DNA of 64,000 bases, from NCBI GenBank assembly GCA_026874595.1, contig CM049310.1, positions 30,813,558 through 30,877,557 of the forward strand, given 5' to 3'. The DNA is from Sipunculus nudus (lineage: Eukaryota > Annelida > Sipuncula > Golfingiida > Sipunculidae). The translations under genes were made by a program, and so were the position numbers. This document shows positions 31,307-42,844 of the stretch, piece after piece. How positions within the stretch are numbered: position 1 is the stretch's first letter; each line of letters begins with the position of its first letter. Under the pieces are notes generated by a model. That model saw only the letters and a list, made by a program, of their open reading frames with translations. It was not told where the DNA came from and did not search any database.

Positions 31307-33505
31307 GTATCCCCAAACAAAGTCGGGGGGATACTATGTTTTCATCCCCAGACAAAGTCGGGGGATACTATGTTTTCATACCAGTCCCGCCGCCACCGCC
31401 GCCGCATATAAATCTTGTTGGCGCAATAACCCAAAAAATATTTCACGGAACTTTACCAAACTTGGTATATGTATATATGTGGGTAAGAGGACGACACCTA
31501 TTTAAAATGAGGTCATGACCTTTACTAGGAGAGTGTCCTTGACCTTGAATAGGTCCAATTTTGGGGAAAATCACACAAATTCTTTAATATCTCAAGAAAT
31601 CTTGCATGGATTTATCCCAAAATCAAGTTGGTGGAAGATCATGGATAGGGTTGTCATGTTCCAGAAACTGGTGGTGCCACCTATTATTCTTTACTTGTTT
31701 TCGTGCCGTTTAATACCTCCAAAATTGCCACCTTACAGTACTGTGAGCATTATAAGTCAAAAACTAATGGACAGATTTCTTTAATATTATGCATATACAT
31801 AGGTATGGGTTATGGGATGATGCTTTTTTAAATTGGGGTCATGACCTTTCCTATGATAGTGGCCTTGACCTTGAATATTGCCATATATGGTGAAAATCAC
31901 CCACCTCTTATGATATCTCCAGTGTTGATAGCCATATGGATTTCAAACATGACTTATGTATGGCCCACCACTAAAGTAAGAACCCTATAGGTTCTAGGGT
32001 CATGAGGTCAAAGGTCAAGGTCACTGGACTGGCATTTTAAAAGGTACTGTGGATGCATTTTAAGCCAAACTTTCATCCCAGGTCTTCCATCTTAAATATA
32101 TAGCTCACTTGCCAATAGTGGATGATCCATATAAATTTTGGGGTCACAAGGTCAAAGGTCAAGGCCACAGGAGCTATCTGTCCAAAAATTAGTTTCTGGA
32201 TAATAATTCCTGCTTTTATTGATGTTATGATTTCAAACTTGACTTATATATGTCCCATTGAAAAAGCAAGACCCAAATTGATTTTGGGGTCATGAGGTCA
32301 AAGGTCAAGGTCACAGGACACATCTTTAAAAAGATTGTGGATGCATTTTCAGCCAAACAATTCATCTCAGATCTTTCATCTTGCACATATAGTTCACCTG
32401 CCAAGAGTGGAAGACCCCTATCAATTTTGAGGTCACAAGGTCAAAGGTGAAGGTCACAGGAGCCATATGTAAAAAAATTAGTTCCTGGATGATAATTCCT
32501 GCTTTTATTGATGTATGGATTTCAAACTTGACTTGTATATGTCCCATTGGAAAAGTAAGACAAAAATTGATTTTGGGGTCATGAGGTCAAAGGTCAAGGT
32601 CACAGGACACATCTTTAAAAAGATGTGGATGCATTTTCAGCAAAACATTTCATCTCATATCTTTCATCTTGCACATATAGTTCTCCTGCCAAGAGAGGAA
32701 GAACACTATCAATTTTGAGGTCACAAGGTCAAAGGTCAAGGTCACAGGACACATCTTTAAAAAGATGTGGATGCATTTTCAGCAAAACATTTCATCTCAT
32801 ATCTTTCATCTTGCACATATAGTTCTCCTGCCAAGAGTGGAAGACCCCTATCAATTTTGAGGTCACAAGGTCAAAGGTGAAGGTCACAGGAGCCATATGT
32901 CTAAAAATTAGTTTCTGGATGATAATTCCTGCTTTTATTGATGTATGGATTTCAAACTTGACTTGTATATGTCCCATTGGAAAAGTAAGACCAAAATTGA
33001 TTTTGAGGTCATGAGGTCAAAGGTCAAGGTCACAGGACACATCTTTAAAATGATGTGGATGCATTTTCAGCCAAACATTTCATCTCATATCTTTCATCTT
33101 GCACATATAGTTCTCCTGCCAAGAGAGAAAGAACACTATCAATTTTGAGGTCAAAGGTGAAGGTCACAGGAGCCATCTGTCCAAAAATAAGTTTCTGGAT
33201 GATAATTCCTGCTTTATTGATGTATAGATATCAAACTTGACTTGCATATGTCCCATTGGAAAAGCAAGACCCAAATTGATTTTGGGGTTATGAGGTCAAG
33301 GTCACAGGACACATCTTTAAAAAGATCAAGGTCACAGGACCAACATCTTCAACAAGATTGTGGATTGTTAGATGGAAGAAACAATAAATATGCCAAGTGT
33401 CAGTATATGCTGCTAAAAATGTGGGTCTGTTCTTGTAGGGGGGGGGGGGGGGGGGCAACTATGTCTGGGGATACTCTGGCACCTGCGGTGCCAAGAAATG
33501 TCTAG
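31307..33505 (+). mobile_element. Family B Helentron/HINE-like element (plus orientation)
   Basis: Inverted relative to the copy at 20001. The 5' hairpin TATCCCC-GAC-GTC-GGGGATA is present twice in tandem (31308-31375). The 3' end has GTCTGGGGATAC, hairpin GGCACC-TGC-GGTGCC and CTAG|TTT. The core repeats at 32291, 32580 and 33010 (289 bp, then 430 bp, i.e. one and a half units). A G-run at 33438-33455 matches the C-run of the other copy. It is shorter than the minus copy because of a different unit number. Confidence 0.8.
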
Positions 33506-33758
33506 TTTTAATGGAGCTGATAGATGTGATGCCACCGAAGCCGCACAGGAGTCTATGAGAAGCGGACACTGTTTTTTTTACCGTACCAGTGACCAAATAA
33601 AGCACAGCGACTACAAGCCACAAAGCTCCAAGCAGGCCACGCCCAGCCAATAGCCACAGCACAAATTCTTTCAATCTAGAGTGCTGAACCCGTATCGAAT
33701 GACCATGAACAAATCATTAGTTTTCATTAGAAGCCGTATAAAGATTAAATACCCATTT

Positions 33759-34035
33759 TTAGGTCAGCTGACTGTAAGTCAACTGAGGTAAAGGAATGGC
33801 GCTTTGTCCGTCGTCTGTCCGGGGGTCCAGACGACCGGCCTTCCATTAGCAGGGCACAAATCATAATTGCTGGACCTATAAACTTCTAAGTGAATATCCA
33901 GGGAGGTCAATAAAAAATCTCCTTGGAAACCTGAAATTAGGTCACTGCAACCTATATCCTCTGAGCTATGGGGCTTGAAAGTCCCCCCAGAATAATAAAA
34001 AATATAATACAAAACCTCCAATATCTTGATAATTA
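33759..34035 (+). mobile_element. 5' fragment of a family A-related rolling-circle element (family G)
   Basis: Begins TTAGGTCAGCTGACTGTAAG, with arms TAGGTCAG / CTGAGGTA around GACT / AGTC. This is the family A fold with a changed outer arm. GTCC/GTCT repeats follow. Family C interrupts it at 34036; sequence after 35329 may be its continuation, but no matching 3' end was found. Confidence 0.55.
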
Positions 34036-35329
34036 TTAGGGCCCTGCTTGACAAGCGGTGCCCTCTACTGATCACCGTGTCAGTCCGTCCATCCGTCCTT
34101 CCGTCAGTGACACTGTCTTTCGCGTGCGATAACTAAACAACAACCCAATGCAGCTTTCCCAAATTCAGGGATGATAGGTACCTATGAGGGCTCCAGACCT
34201 ATTGAATTACAGATCTGTCGGAATTCCAATATGGCCGCCACAGCCCGGTCGCTTATTCTCTTTCGCGCGCGATAACTCAACAACAACACACTGCAGCTTT
34301 CCCATGTTCACAGGGATGATTGGTACCTATGAGGCCTCCAGACCTATTGTATTACAGACCTGTTGGAATTCCAATATGGCTGCCACAGCCCGATTGCTGA
34401 TTTTCTTTCGTGCAGGATAACTCAACAACAACACACTGCAGCTTTCCCATATTCACAGGGATGATTGGTTCCTATGAGGGCTCCAGACCTATTGAATTGC
34501 AGACCTGTTGGAATTCCAATATGGCCACCACAGCCCGGTCGCTGATTTTCTTTCGCACGCGATAACTCAACAACAACCTACTGCAGCTTTCCCAAATTCA
34601 GAGGAATGATTGGTACCTATGAGGGCCCCAGACCTATTGAATTACAGACCTGTTGGAATTCAAATATGGCCGCCACAGCCCGATCGCTGTTTTTCTTTCA
34701 CGTGTGATAACTCAGCAGCAACCTACTGCAGCTTTCCCAAATTGGCAAGGATGATTGGTACCTATGAGGGCTCGAGACCTGGTAGGTTACAGACCTGTTG
34801 GAATTCCAATATGGCTGCCACAGCCAGATCGCTGAATTTCTTTCATTCCCCATAACTCAACAACAACCTACTGCAGCTTTCCCATATTCACAAGGATGAT
34901 TGGTACATATGATGGCTCCAGACCTATTGAATTACAGACCTGTCGGAATTCCAATATGGCTGCCACAGCCAGATCGCTGAATTTCTTTTCATGCGAGATA
35001 ACTCAACAACAACCTACTGCAGCTTTCCCAATGTCACAGGGATCATTGGTGACTATCGGGGCTCCAGACCAATTGAATTACAGACTTGCTCAAAATCAAA
35101 TATGGCCAACAGATTACATTTGGTGATTTTCTGTTGCACACATTATTTCAGACATATCTTCTTTAATATTTTTTTATCCCGTTTTTTCCCTCATGCATAT
35201 GGATAAAAACCTGTTTGTTTTTGTTTGTCATATTTTCAAATTCAACTTAATTTTTCACCCACATGTAAACTAGTCCAGCACTATCAGAAATGCGGGGCCC
35301 TCTGAGGACCATTGTCCGATCACATCTAG
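34036..35329 (+). mobile_element. Family C Helentron/HINE-like element with 145-bp tandem core
   Basis: The 5' end folds AGGGC / GCCCT with inner GCTT / AAGC (34038-34064), followed by GTCC-type repeats. Seven tandem units of 145 bp follow. The 3' end has GGGGCCCT (inverse of the 5' arm), a hairpin GGAC-CATT-GTCC and CACATCTAG|TT. It lies inside a fragment of another element that starts near 33759. Confidence 0.75.
34165..35130 (+). repeat. 145-bp satellite-like array within family C
   Basis: The motif GATGAT (or its variant) recurs at 34170, 34315, 34460, 34605, 34750, 34895 and 35041: exact 145-bp spacing with one 146. Each unit carries CTGCAGCTTTCCC, a TTGGTACCTATGAGG-like block and AATTCCAATATGGC. 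The period is close to nucleosome-core length. Whether that matters is unknown. Confidence 0.9.
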
Positions 35330-35436
35330 TTATTGCATGGATTGTGATGAATCTTCCCTTGAATATTGACCATAATTCGTTTTAAAAGTTCCCGAAAAGT
35401 GCTGGTGCCACCTGTATTTTTTGTTATTTTAACGAA

Positions 35437-36510
35437 TATTTTTAGCGAACCTGTGAGCTTATGCGATGGTGTGGCGTCATCCGGCGTCCGGAGTCTGTAC
35501 GTTAACCCATACTATCTTGAAAATGGCAAGAGTTAGCATCACGAAATTTTATGCAAAAAATTAGTCATCTAAAAAAAGTCTATGGGATTTTGCTTATTTT
35601 TTGACTAACTGCATTTTCTTAGATTTCATAGGAAAAAAGCTGAAAAAGCTTTAAAAATCCTCTTCTTCAAAAATGTTCAGCCAAATTGTCCAATATTCAC
35701 AGAAATGATTCCTGGAACAATCTCTCTCAAGTTTTCTCAAATGGTTCCAGTTCGGAGATTTTTGGCCGAGTTACAGGAGGTTGAACATTGTCATCTGTCA
35801 AAAAAAGCATATTAAAATTTCAATCTCAGAAAATGCTGGAGCTATCATCACCAAGTGTTATGCCAATGATGGTCACATAGTTCATATCTGAAATTAAGGT
35901 ATTGGTGGCGCCACCTGCATCGGCCTGTTTTATACGGGGGTCATCAGTGCCTGCCTGTATCACACTGAGGGCTACAAAAAACTTCTTCTCTGATACCATA
36001 TGGCCAAAATGTTTAATATTGCACAGAAATGATCATAGGATAGTGCTTTCTAAAGTTTGTTCAAATTGTCTCTGTTCAGTGACTTTTGGCTAAGTTATGG
36101 GAAGCTGATTTAGTCATATGCCATAACAGCCCATTTTAGCTCAATGGCTACAAAGATCTTCTTCTTAAAAACCAATGGGCCCAAATTCTTAACTCTGACA
36201 CATTAATTATCCTAAGATGATAATTCAAGTTTGTTCAAATGGTTATGGTTCAGTGCTATTTGGCTGAGTTGCGGGAAGCTGAACTTAGCCAGTTTGCTGT
36301 ATCTTCCTATATGAGTTATAAACCTGCAAAACGTTTTTCAACTGATGCCACTGAAGCCAGTTTGTTAAATATTTTACAAGAATAATCCCCACAATAATTC
36401 TTATAATAATTGTCATTAAAGGTTTCACATGAATGATTTTTGGCTGAATTATGGAGATTGAATTGAGTCTTTTTACCATATAGTTAGCTGTGTGATGCTG
36501 TTACATCTAG
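35437..36510 (+). repeat. Repeat with TATGCAAAAA / GGCGCCACCTGCATCG units (family I)
   Basis: Starts TTTTAGCGAACCTGTGAGC and shows repeated blocks: AATTTTATGC, CTTCTTCAAAAATG, TTCAAATGGTT, GGCTGAGTTNCGGGAAGCTGA. A GGTGGCGCCACCTGCATCGG block is at 35904. It may end at CATCTAG near 36509, but the end is not convincing. Shares blocks with 12390-12830. Confidence 0.55.
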
Positions 36511-36879
36511 CCTGGCACCAGTTTATCAGCATCTATTACATCATGCCACTGGACATTTAGATTTCAGGTTATCTTTGGTTAATATTGACAAGAATGTTTT
36601 TTAAAAGCTTTTAAAAAAATTGGATTTAAGATTTAAGTTATTCATCATACCAGGCAATGTAACAATCATGGATCTTCAGCTCTCTGTGGCTATATAAAGA
36701 CAACTACATGGATTATAAATTATTGGTATCCCTACTCAACTAAATTCAAGAATTTGCCATCAATGAGATATATCTGTATTATAATTTTGCATTGCGTATT
36801 CATCTGTAATAATTTTACATATATTCCTGATTTCTTTTTTTTATAAAAAGTCAGCTGAAAAGCATTTTGTATTGGGAAA

Positions 36880-37890
36880 ATTTATTTCAAAGTTATTTCA
36901 AGTAGGGGCCACTTTTGTGTATAGATGGCAGCACTCGGTTTACCATTGGCAGATTGCCAGTGCCTTGATGTTGGCCATTAGCCAAGATGATGTCAGCTCT
37001 ATAAATAGTTTTGGCACAGTGCCAGGATTGGAAGAAGTGCAGCCAGGTATAGGTCAAGAGTTCACACAGTGCAGTAGCTGCATTCTATTTATAGCTTTGG
37101 CAGACTGCCCACTGCATCAGATTTGGCACCAAAGTTCAGCCTGGATCTATTTATAGCTTTGGCAGACTGCCAACTGTGTCTGATTATGCAACAGGTCAAG
37201 GTCAGTCTAGCCAGGTGCAGGTCAAGAGTTCACTCTGTATTAGCTTGAGGCAGCAATTTGTCACAGTTCACTCGGGGGGGGGGGGGGGCAACTGCCTTAC
37301 TCAAGTAAGCCTCTTCAGCCCAGTGCATCAAACTAAAGGGAATTTTGATGTATTGGACTGATATTTTGACCTGTCAATGCTTCTTGAATGGTATTCTCAT
37401 TTACAAGACAGGTGGTGCCACCTACATTGACTTTTGCAGTGTATGCGCCTGCTTATTTCTACAGAGGTATTTGATACATCAGCATAAAATTGGGCATATT
37501 TTTACTATCAGGTAGCTTTATCGTGTCAAGACTTGTGGCGCCACCTACAATAATCTTTGCACAGTGTATGTCCCTGCTTATTTCGCAGGAGGGGTTAGAC
37601 ATATCGGTCTGACATTGGGCATATGTATATATCTCTTCGTTGTATACAAGACTGGTGGTGCCAGCTACAATTATTTTGTGTTGTGTGCACCCATGCCAGA
37701 ATTTCAGCAGTTATGTTTGTGTAATTGTTTCTTGTTCAAAGTGTTTAGAACTTGCATTGTTTATATACATGTTACACATGTTCTTGAAAAGTAATGGTCC
37801 AGCATTGAACCATTATACCTGGTGTAATCCCGTTGCACAGTTTCGCATTAGGCCTGTAGGCCTTGTTTATATTTCATTGTTAAGACTCAT
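36880..37890 (+). repeat. Repeat family H, copy 2
   Basis: Counterpart of 13140-13930. Two GGCAGACTGCC blocks after TTTATAGCTTT (near 37085 and 37150), poly(G) at 37275-37287, three units with GGTGGTGCCACC, GTGGCGCCACC and GGTGGTGCCAGC (near 37410, 37535, 37653), and the same CGCATTAGGCCTGTAG tail. Family A follows 90 bp later. Confidence 0.7.
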
Positions 37891-37975
37891 TCAGATATAT
37901 TATTCAGCTAGGATGATCTAGTGGGCTTTTTACAGACATTAAAAGGTTTTAAATGGTAACTTTTATGAGTAGTTT

Positions 37976-40587
37976 TTAGCTCAGCTGACTATAAGTCATC
38001 TGAGCTATAGTCGTGGTCCATTGTCCGTCGTCCGTCCGTCTGTCCGTCCGTCCGTCCGTCCGTCCGTAGATGTGGCACGTTTTGAAACTGTAAGACCTAG
38101 GAATCCAAAATTCAGCATAATGTTAGATGTCCCCAAGATCTCCTACCAAGCCGAAAACTGGGTCTTTGCGACTTCATTCCTTTGAGAAATTAAGGAAAAA
38201 CCTCAATTTTTTATTAAAAACCTATTTTCACACTTTAGGACTGCCTAATATCAAATCCACTCATCTGTTTTTCCTCATATTTCCTATAAATAATCCTCTA
38301 TATAATTCCTATGTACATGCCAGAAATTAGGTCTGTATTATTTAATTTAAAAAAGTTATGGGCCCAAACATAATGCATTTTGTAAATAATCAGGAAAGAA
38401 GTTTTATCACTTAACACAAAACTTGTTAAAGCTAAGCACTTTTTTTCCAGTAATATTACTTTTATTAATCAAAATTAAATTGTATACCTAAAATTAGATC
38501 AAAATCTTTTAAATTTTTTAAAATATTTGCAAAAATAAAAAATTGGTACCTTAAATTTTGCCCAACTTTGACCATGGCACGTTTTTTTGCTGTAACTGCT
38601 GGGGATTTAATTTTCACAGCATGTTTTTGTTAGCATTTCAACTGTTAACACCAAAAATTTGAAACCAGTTGATCAAAAACTGTAGATTTTATTCAAGTTT
38701 TCAAGCACCATGTCACATATTGCTAGTGTTATGCAGTTTGCTAGAGCTCAGCTCCCGAGCTTCAGCTATAAGTTCCTTAAATTTGGCATACAGTTAGATT
38801 TCTCCAAAATCCCCTACCATGCCAAGAATTTGGTCACTAGGACTTAATTCCTTTGAGATATCAATGAAAAACTTCATTTTTCCATTAAAAACCCAATGTT
38901 ACACTTTAAGACTGCCTAATATCAAAACCACTGATCTGACTTTGATTATATATAATATACATATTTTTCTATACATTCACTATGCACATGCCAGAAATGA
39001 TGTCAGTATTGTGTATTTTTTTTAAGTTATGGGCCCAAACATAATGCACTTTGTAAAAAATCAAGAAATATATTTACTCCCTTAACAAGGGCATTGCTGA
39101 AGCTAGAGATCTTTTTTGTCAGGGATGTAACATTATTTAATCAAGATTCAATTGAATACCCAAAATAAGTTCTGAATTTTTCAAATTTTATAAGTTATTA
39201 GTATAAATATAAAATTAGTACCTTAAATTTTGCCCAACTGTGACCATGGCACGTTTGTTTCCCGTGAGCACTGTTGATATAATTTTCATATCATGCACAC
39301 ATAAGGATTTCAGCTTTTTAGTTTAGAAAGCTGAAAGAAATTTGCCAAATATTGTAGCTTTTATTAATGTTTTTTATGAGACCCTGTCAGACTTTGGCTC
39401 TCTCCAGCCCCTCTTGAGTCACCTGTATGTTGACCTTGTTGACCTTTCATCAAATTATGCAAGCTTGAGAGGAGAATCCAGGCAGCTTATGGCCAGCCAC
39501 AGTTGATCCAGGTGTTCAACCCAACTCATCTAGTAGTTTTAACCAACAACATAACAATAAATTAATAAATTTTTATTGGTTTTTAATAACAAAATAAAGA
39601 AAAATAGAAAAGGAATTTGTTAGTTTATAATAACAGGAAATTAACTTGCAGTTACTGATGATATAAGAATCTTGTATCGATGGGTAGAATGTCACATATT
39701 CCAAATAACACCATGCAGTCACCTATGGCATTTTTCAGTTCATTTTTAATGATAAAGAAGTAAATCATATTATTCATTACTAATCATTAAGGATTATATG
39801 AAGGAAATTAATGATAGACAAAGATGCAGTTGATAATATTAATCTAGATTCCTACTGTGTCTAGTGTGTACATTGATGTGAAATTAGTCCAAAATGAATT
39901 TTTTACAGTTATTTTTTAATATAAATAAAAGCCATAAAACCAGGTACTTATGATCATTATTTAAATGTGTGAATTTTGTATATTCTGGATTCTCAACATC
40001 ATTGTTTGGTGAAAACTGAATAAATACCAGACATGGTGCGAATACTTTGTAATTGTATTTAAATACGAATATGATTATGTACTCCATTATTAAATTTCTT
40101 GCATAAAGAATGTGAATTCAGGTAAAAATGAAAGTATATGAATACTCATGCGAATACTTTCAAAATGTATTCATGAATGCATTCATGAATATATTCTTTA
40201 ATATTATTTTAATAATCACATCAGTTATATTTCATTTTAAAAAATCATATGATTCTCTTATTATTTTTAATAAAAATTATATTTGGGACAATATTTGTAA
40301 TTTTTTTAATAAATAGTTAAACTCTTATATTATATGTTCTGCTTATAAGTTATATGGCCAAGTCAAAATCTATGTGACAGTAGTACTCCATTTGTTAATA
40401 AAATAAATGAAATCAATCCTCTTCCCTGTCTCCAAAGGTACTATCAAAATCATACATAAGCTAAACAACAACAACTCATAACACAGCTTATATTTATTAC
40501 CACACAAAACCAGCATGTGCCTCATTTCTAAATAATATTTTTTTTATCATATATAACAGCTGAGCGTCGTGACCCATAGGTCCCTTG
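37976..40587 (+). mobile_element. Family A Helentron/HINE-like element, complete
   Basis: The 5' end folds as TAGCTCAG / CTGAGCTA (37977-38007) with an inner GACT / AGTC stem, followed by a (GTCC)n tract. The body is a tandem core with ~671-672-bp period: GCCTAAT recurs at 38243 and 38914, CCTTAAATT at 38549 and 39221. The 3' end repeats the 5' arm inverted (CAGCTGAGC) before a GACC / GGTC hairpin and CCCTTG|TT. No transposase or Rep/helicase is encoded, so the element is non-autonomous. End structure plus tetranucleotide tract plus tandem core match what is described for DINE-1/HINE and bivalve pearl elements. Superfamily placement is inference. Confidence 0.8.
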
Positions 40588-42471
40588 TTTTTTTCTGAAT
40601 TACTTAAGCACTGTGGTTGACTTTGCGGTTCACGTGGTTCCTTTTCACTGTATATATATCTGTTAAAGAATATGTCAGTGACTGCATTCACTGAAATCTT
40701 GTGTAATTTGTTTTACTTAAGACCTGGAAGCGGAGCATCGATGTGCGGTTGCATCATGATTGACCCAAAATAGGCCCAGCTTAGCCAGTGTTGGCAGGAT
40801 TGCCTGTCCCTTGCAGGTTGGCTTTTGGTATCATTAGGCTTACAAATGATAACCAACCTGTGACTAAATGACAGTGTAATCTGAGGTCAGTTTGTACAGG
40901 GACAATGTCATTGTTGAGAGTATGTCACTAACTAATTTAACTGACGAGTGGAACAATCAGTGCACACCAGTATAGCCCCCCTAGATGTTGACTCGATTTG
41001 TCATGTATTTGGCACCATAGCAAATTGATATATTCTTAAAAACAATCCCTATAGACTATAGTCTATCAAAATTAATGGACATCACTAACTCGCTATATAG
41101 AAGAGTTGGACTTAAAAGGACCGCTAGACCAACGTGCAACAGCGGAGAGTGCACAGATTTTCCAAGGAGGGACCAGCAAGTGACATTGTTGGGGGGGGGG
41201 GAATTGTCTACATAAATATAACCAAATAAAGTAAAACAATTTTGCATAGTGTGTGAATCAAACATATATTGAAGTCTTAATCATTATTTTTAGTTTATAC
41301 TGATTACAACTTTTTCCACCTATCGGTAGCTTCAGAAATTAATGCTCTTACTAAGTTGATAAGCATTCATAACCGCATGGTTTCAATTGGTTTCAATTTT
41401 TTTATCTTTCGTTGATCGCTAATATCGCGAATTGAAGCCACCGCAAAAAAAAAGACAACCACAGTATAAAGGATGAGTTTTCTTTACTTGACAGTGTTTC
41501 TGACAGAGATCAGCCGTGCTGCTGGTGGACACGCAGCGGGATGCTACAGGCATGAGCACCCTCCAACAGCTGCTCGACAGCAACTCCAGCAAGTCGTCCA
41601 AGGAGGAGAAGACACAGTCACAAATGTAAGTAGTCTCTTCTCAAAATCATCCCCACCCCTAAAAAAAAACCCCAAAAATACCAATGAAACAGGGTACAGA
41701 CCAGGTAAAGTGAGGCAGTCAGAAGCAAACAACTCCCAAAATACCATACAAAAATAATACAGAACAGAAACTGAAGAGGTTAGAAGCAAACATCTCCCAA
41801 AAATACCCTACAAACATGGTATGAACCAGAAGCATCTCCAAATATACCATTAACATGTCACAGGCTAGTTACTGAGGTCAAAAGCAGACAACTCCAAAAA
41901 TACCATGCAAACAGGGTACAGACCAGATACCTAGGAGGTCAGAAGTAGACAACTGCTACAAAATACAAATGAAACAGGGAAAGGACCAGATATCAAGGAG
42001 GCATGAAGCAGACAACTTGACCAGGTTATTCAAGGTCAAATAAGCCAAATTATAGTTATTGTCTTGTTAACACAATAACTTATGAAATATTGTGTATCTT
42101 GCCCTCAGATTCAACACACAAGTTCATTCCACTGAGTTCTCTGAATAGTATGGATACTGGTAACCTTGACCTTGATTTTCAAGGTCAAATCTATGCAATT
42201 CTAGGATTATTGTGACCCCCCTATTTTTGGAAATACTGAAGACATTTCTACAAATTTGACACGCCAGTTCTTTCTGCCAAAGTCTCATCAGAGTTCTAAA
42301 ACCACTGACAAAAATCAAGAATCACTGTTTTGAGATGGTGCATATTTTTACCCCAAATATTTTTTGGATGTCCCAAAGGGGGAAACATATACTCACTCTA
42401 GTTGTTCAGTATGAGTCCTTTGTAGTACAAGTATTATGGTTCAGTCTTGGTCCTGCATTGTACCAGTTTTA
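40588..42471. other. Low-copy DNA around the probable exon
   Basis: Besides the 41507-41625 exon, 41690-42010 has four imperfect ~90-100-bp copies of a block with CAAACAACTCC, AAAATACCA and CAGGGTACAGACCAGATA: a small degenerate tandem repeat. Confidence 0.5.
41507..41625 (+). CDS. Probable single internal exon of an unidentified gene
   Basis: Acceptor TTCTGACAG before 41507 and donor GTAAGT at 41626 bracket a fully open frame of 39 codons plus two bases: RSAVLLVDTQRDATGMSTLQ, then QLLDSNSSKSSKEEKTQSQ. GC content and codon choice rise sharply against the AT-rich flanks. The start recalls a hydrophobic strand ending in DTQ, the end a Ser/Lys/Glu-rich linker. I do not recognise the protein, and no neighbouring exon could be joined with confidence. 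A segment after TATGTCTGCAG at 49838 is possible but unconvincing. Confidence 0.45.
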
Positions 42472-42844
42472 TTAGTCCCCTGCCGTACGGAGGAAAGACT
42501 ACTAAAATGGTCTGTGTCAGTCTGTCTGTCTGTCCTTCCGTCCATCTATCCCGCCCCATTCTATTGCCAATTATCTCATGAATCACTACACCAATCATTC
42601 CCAAATTATTTAGACCTAGTTATCACATGACTGGCATGTGATAATAACCAGCAGGTGGTGCCACCTCTCTTAATTGACTTTTTGCAGTCCAAAATGGTCT
42701 TTTTAACTTTCTTTTAGATAACTCCGTTAATAAGAACACTTTACCCTTCAGATCATATGGAAGGATTCCTTGGAACTAGGTAAATTCAATGAATACCATA
42801 GTTAATGGAATTATTTTCACACTTATGTCTCCCCAGGACGTTTT

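Noticed and set aside
33459-33674. Hydrophobic minus-strand frame (LLAGRGLLGALWLVVAVLYL)
   Set aside because: Spans the end of a family B element into unique DNA with no splice or start support.
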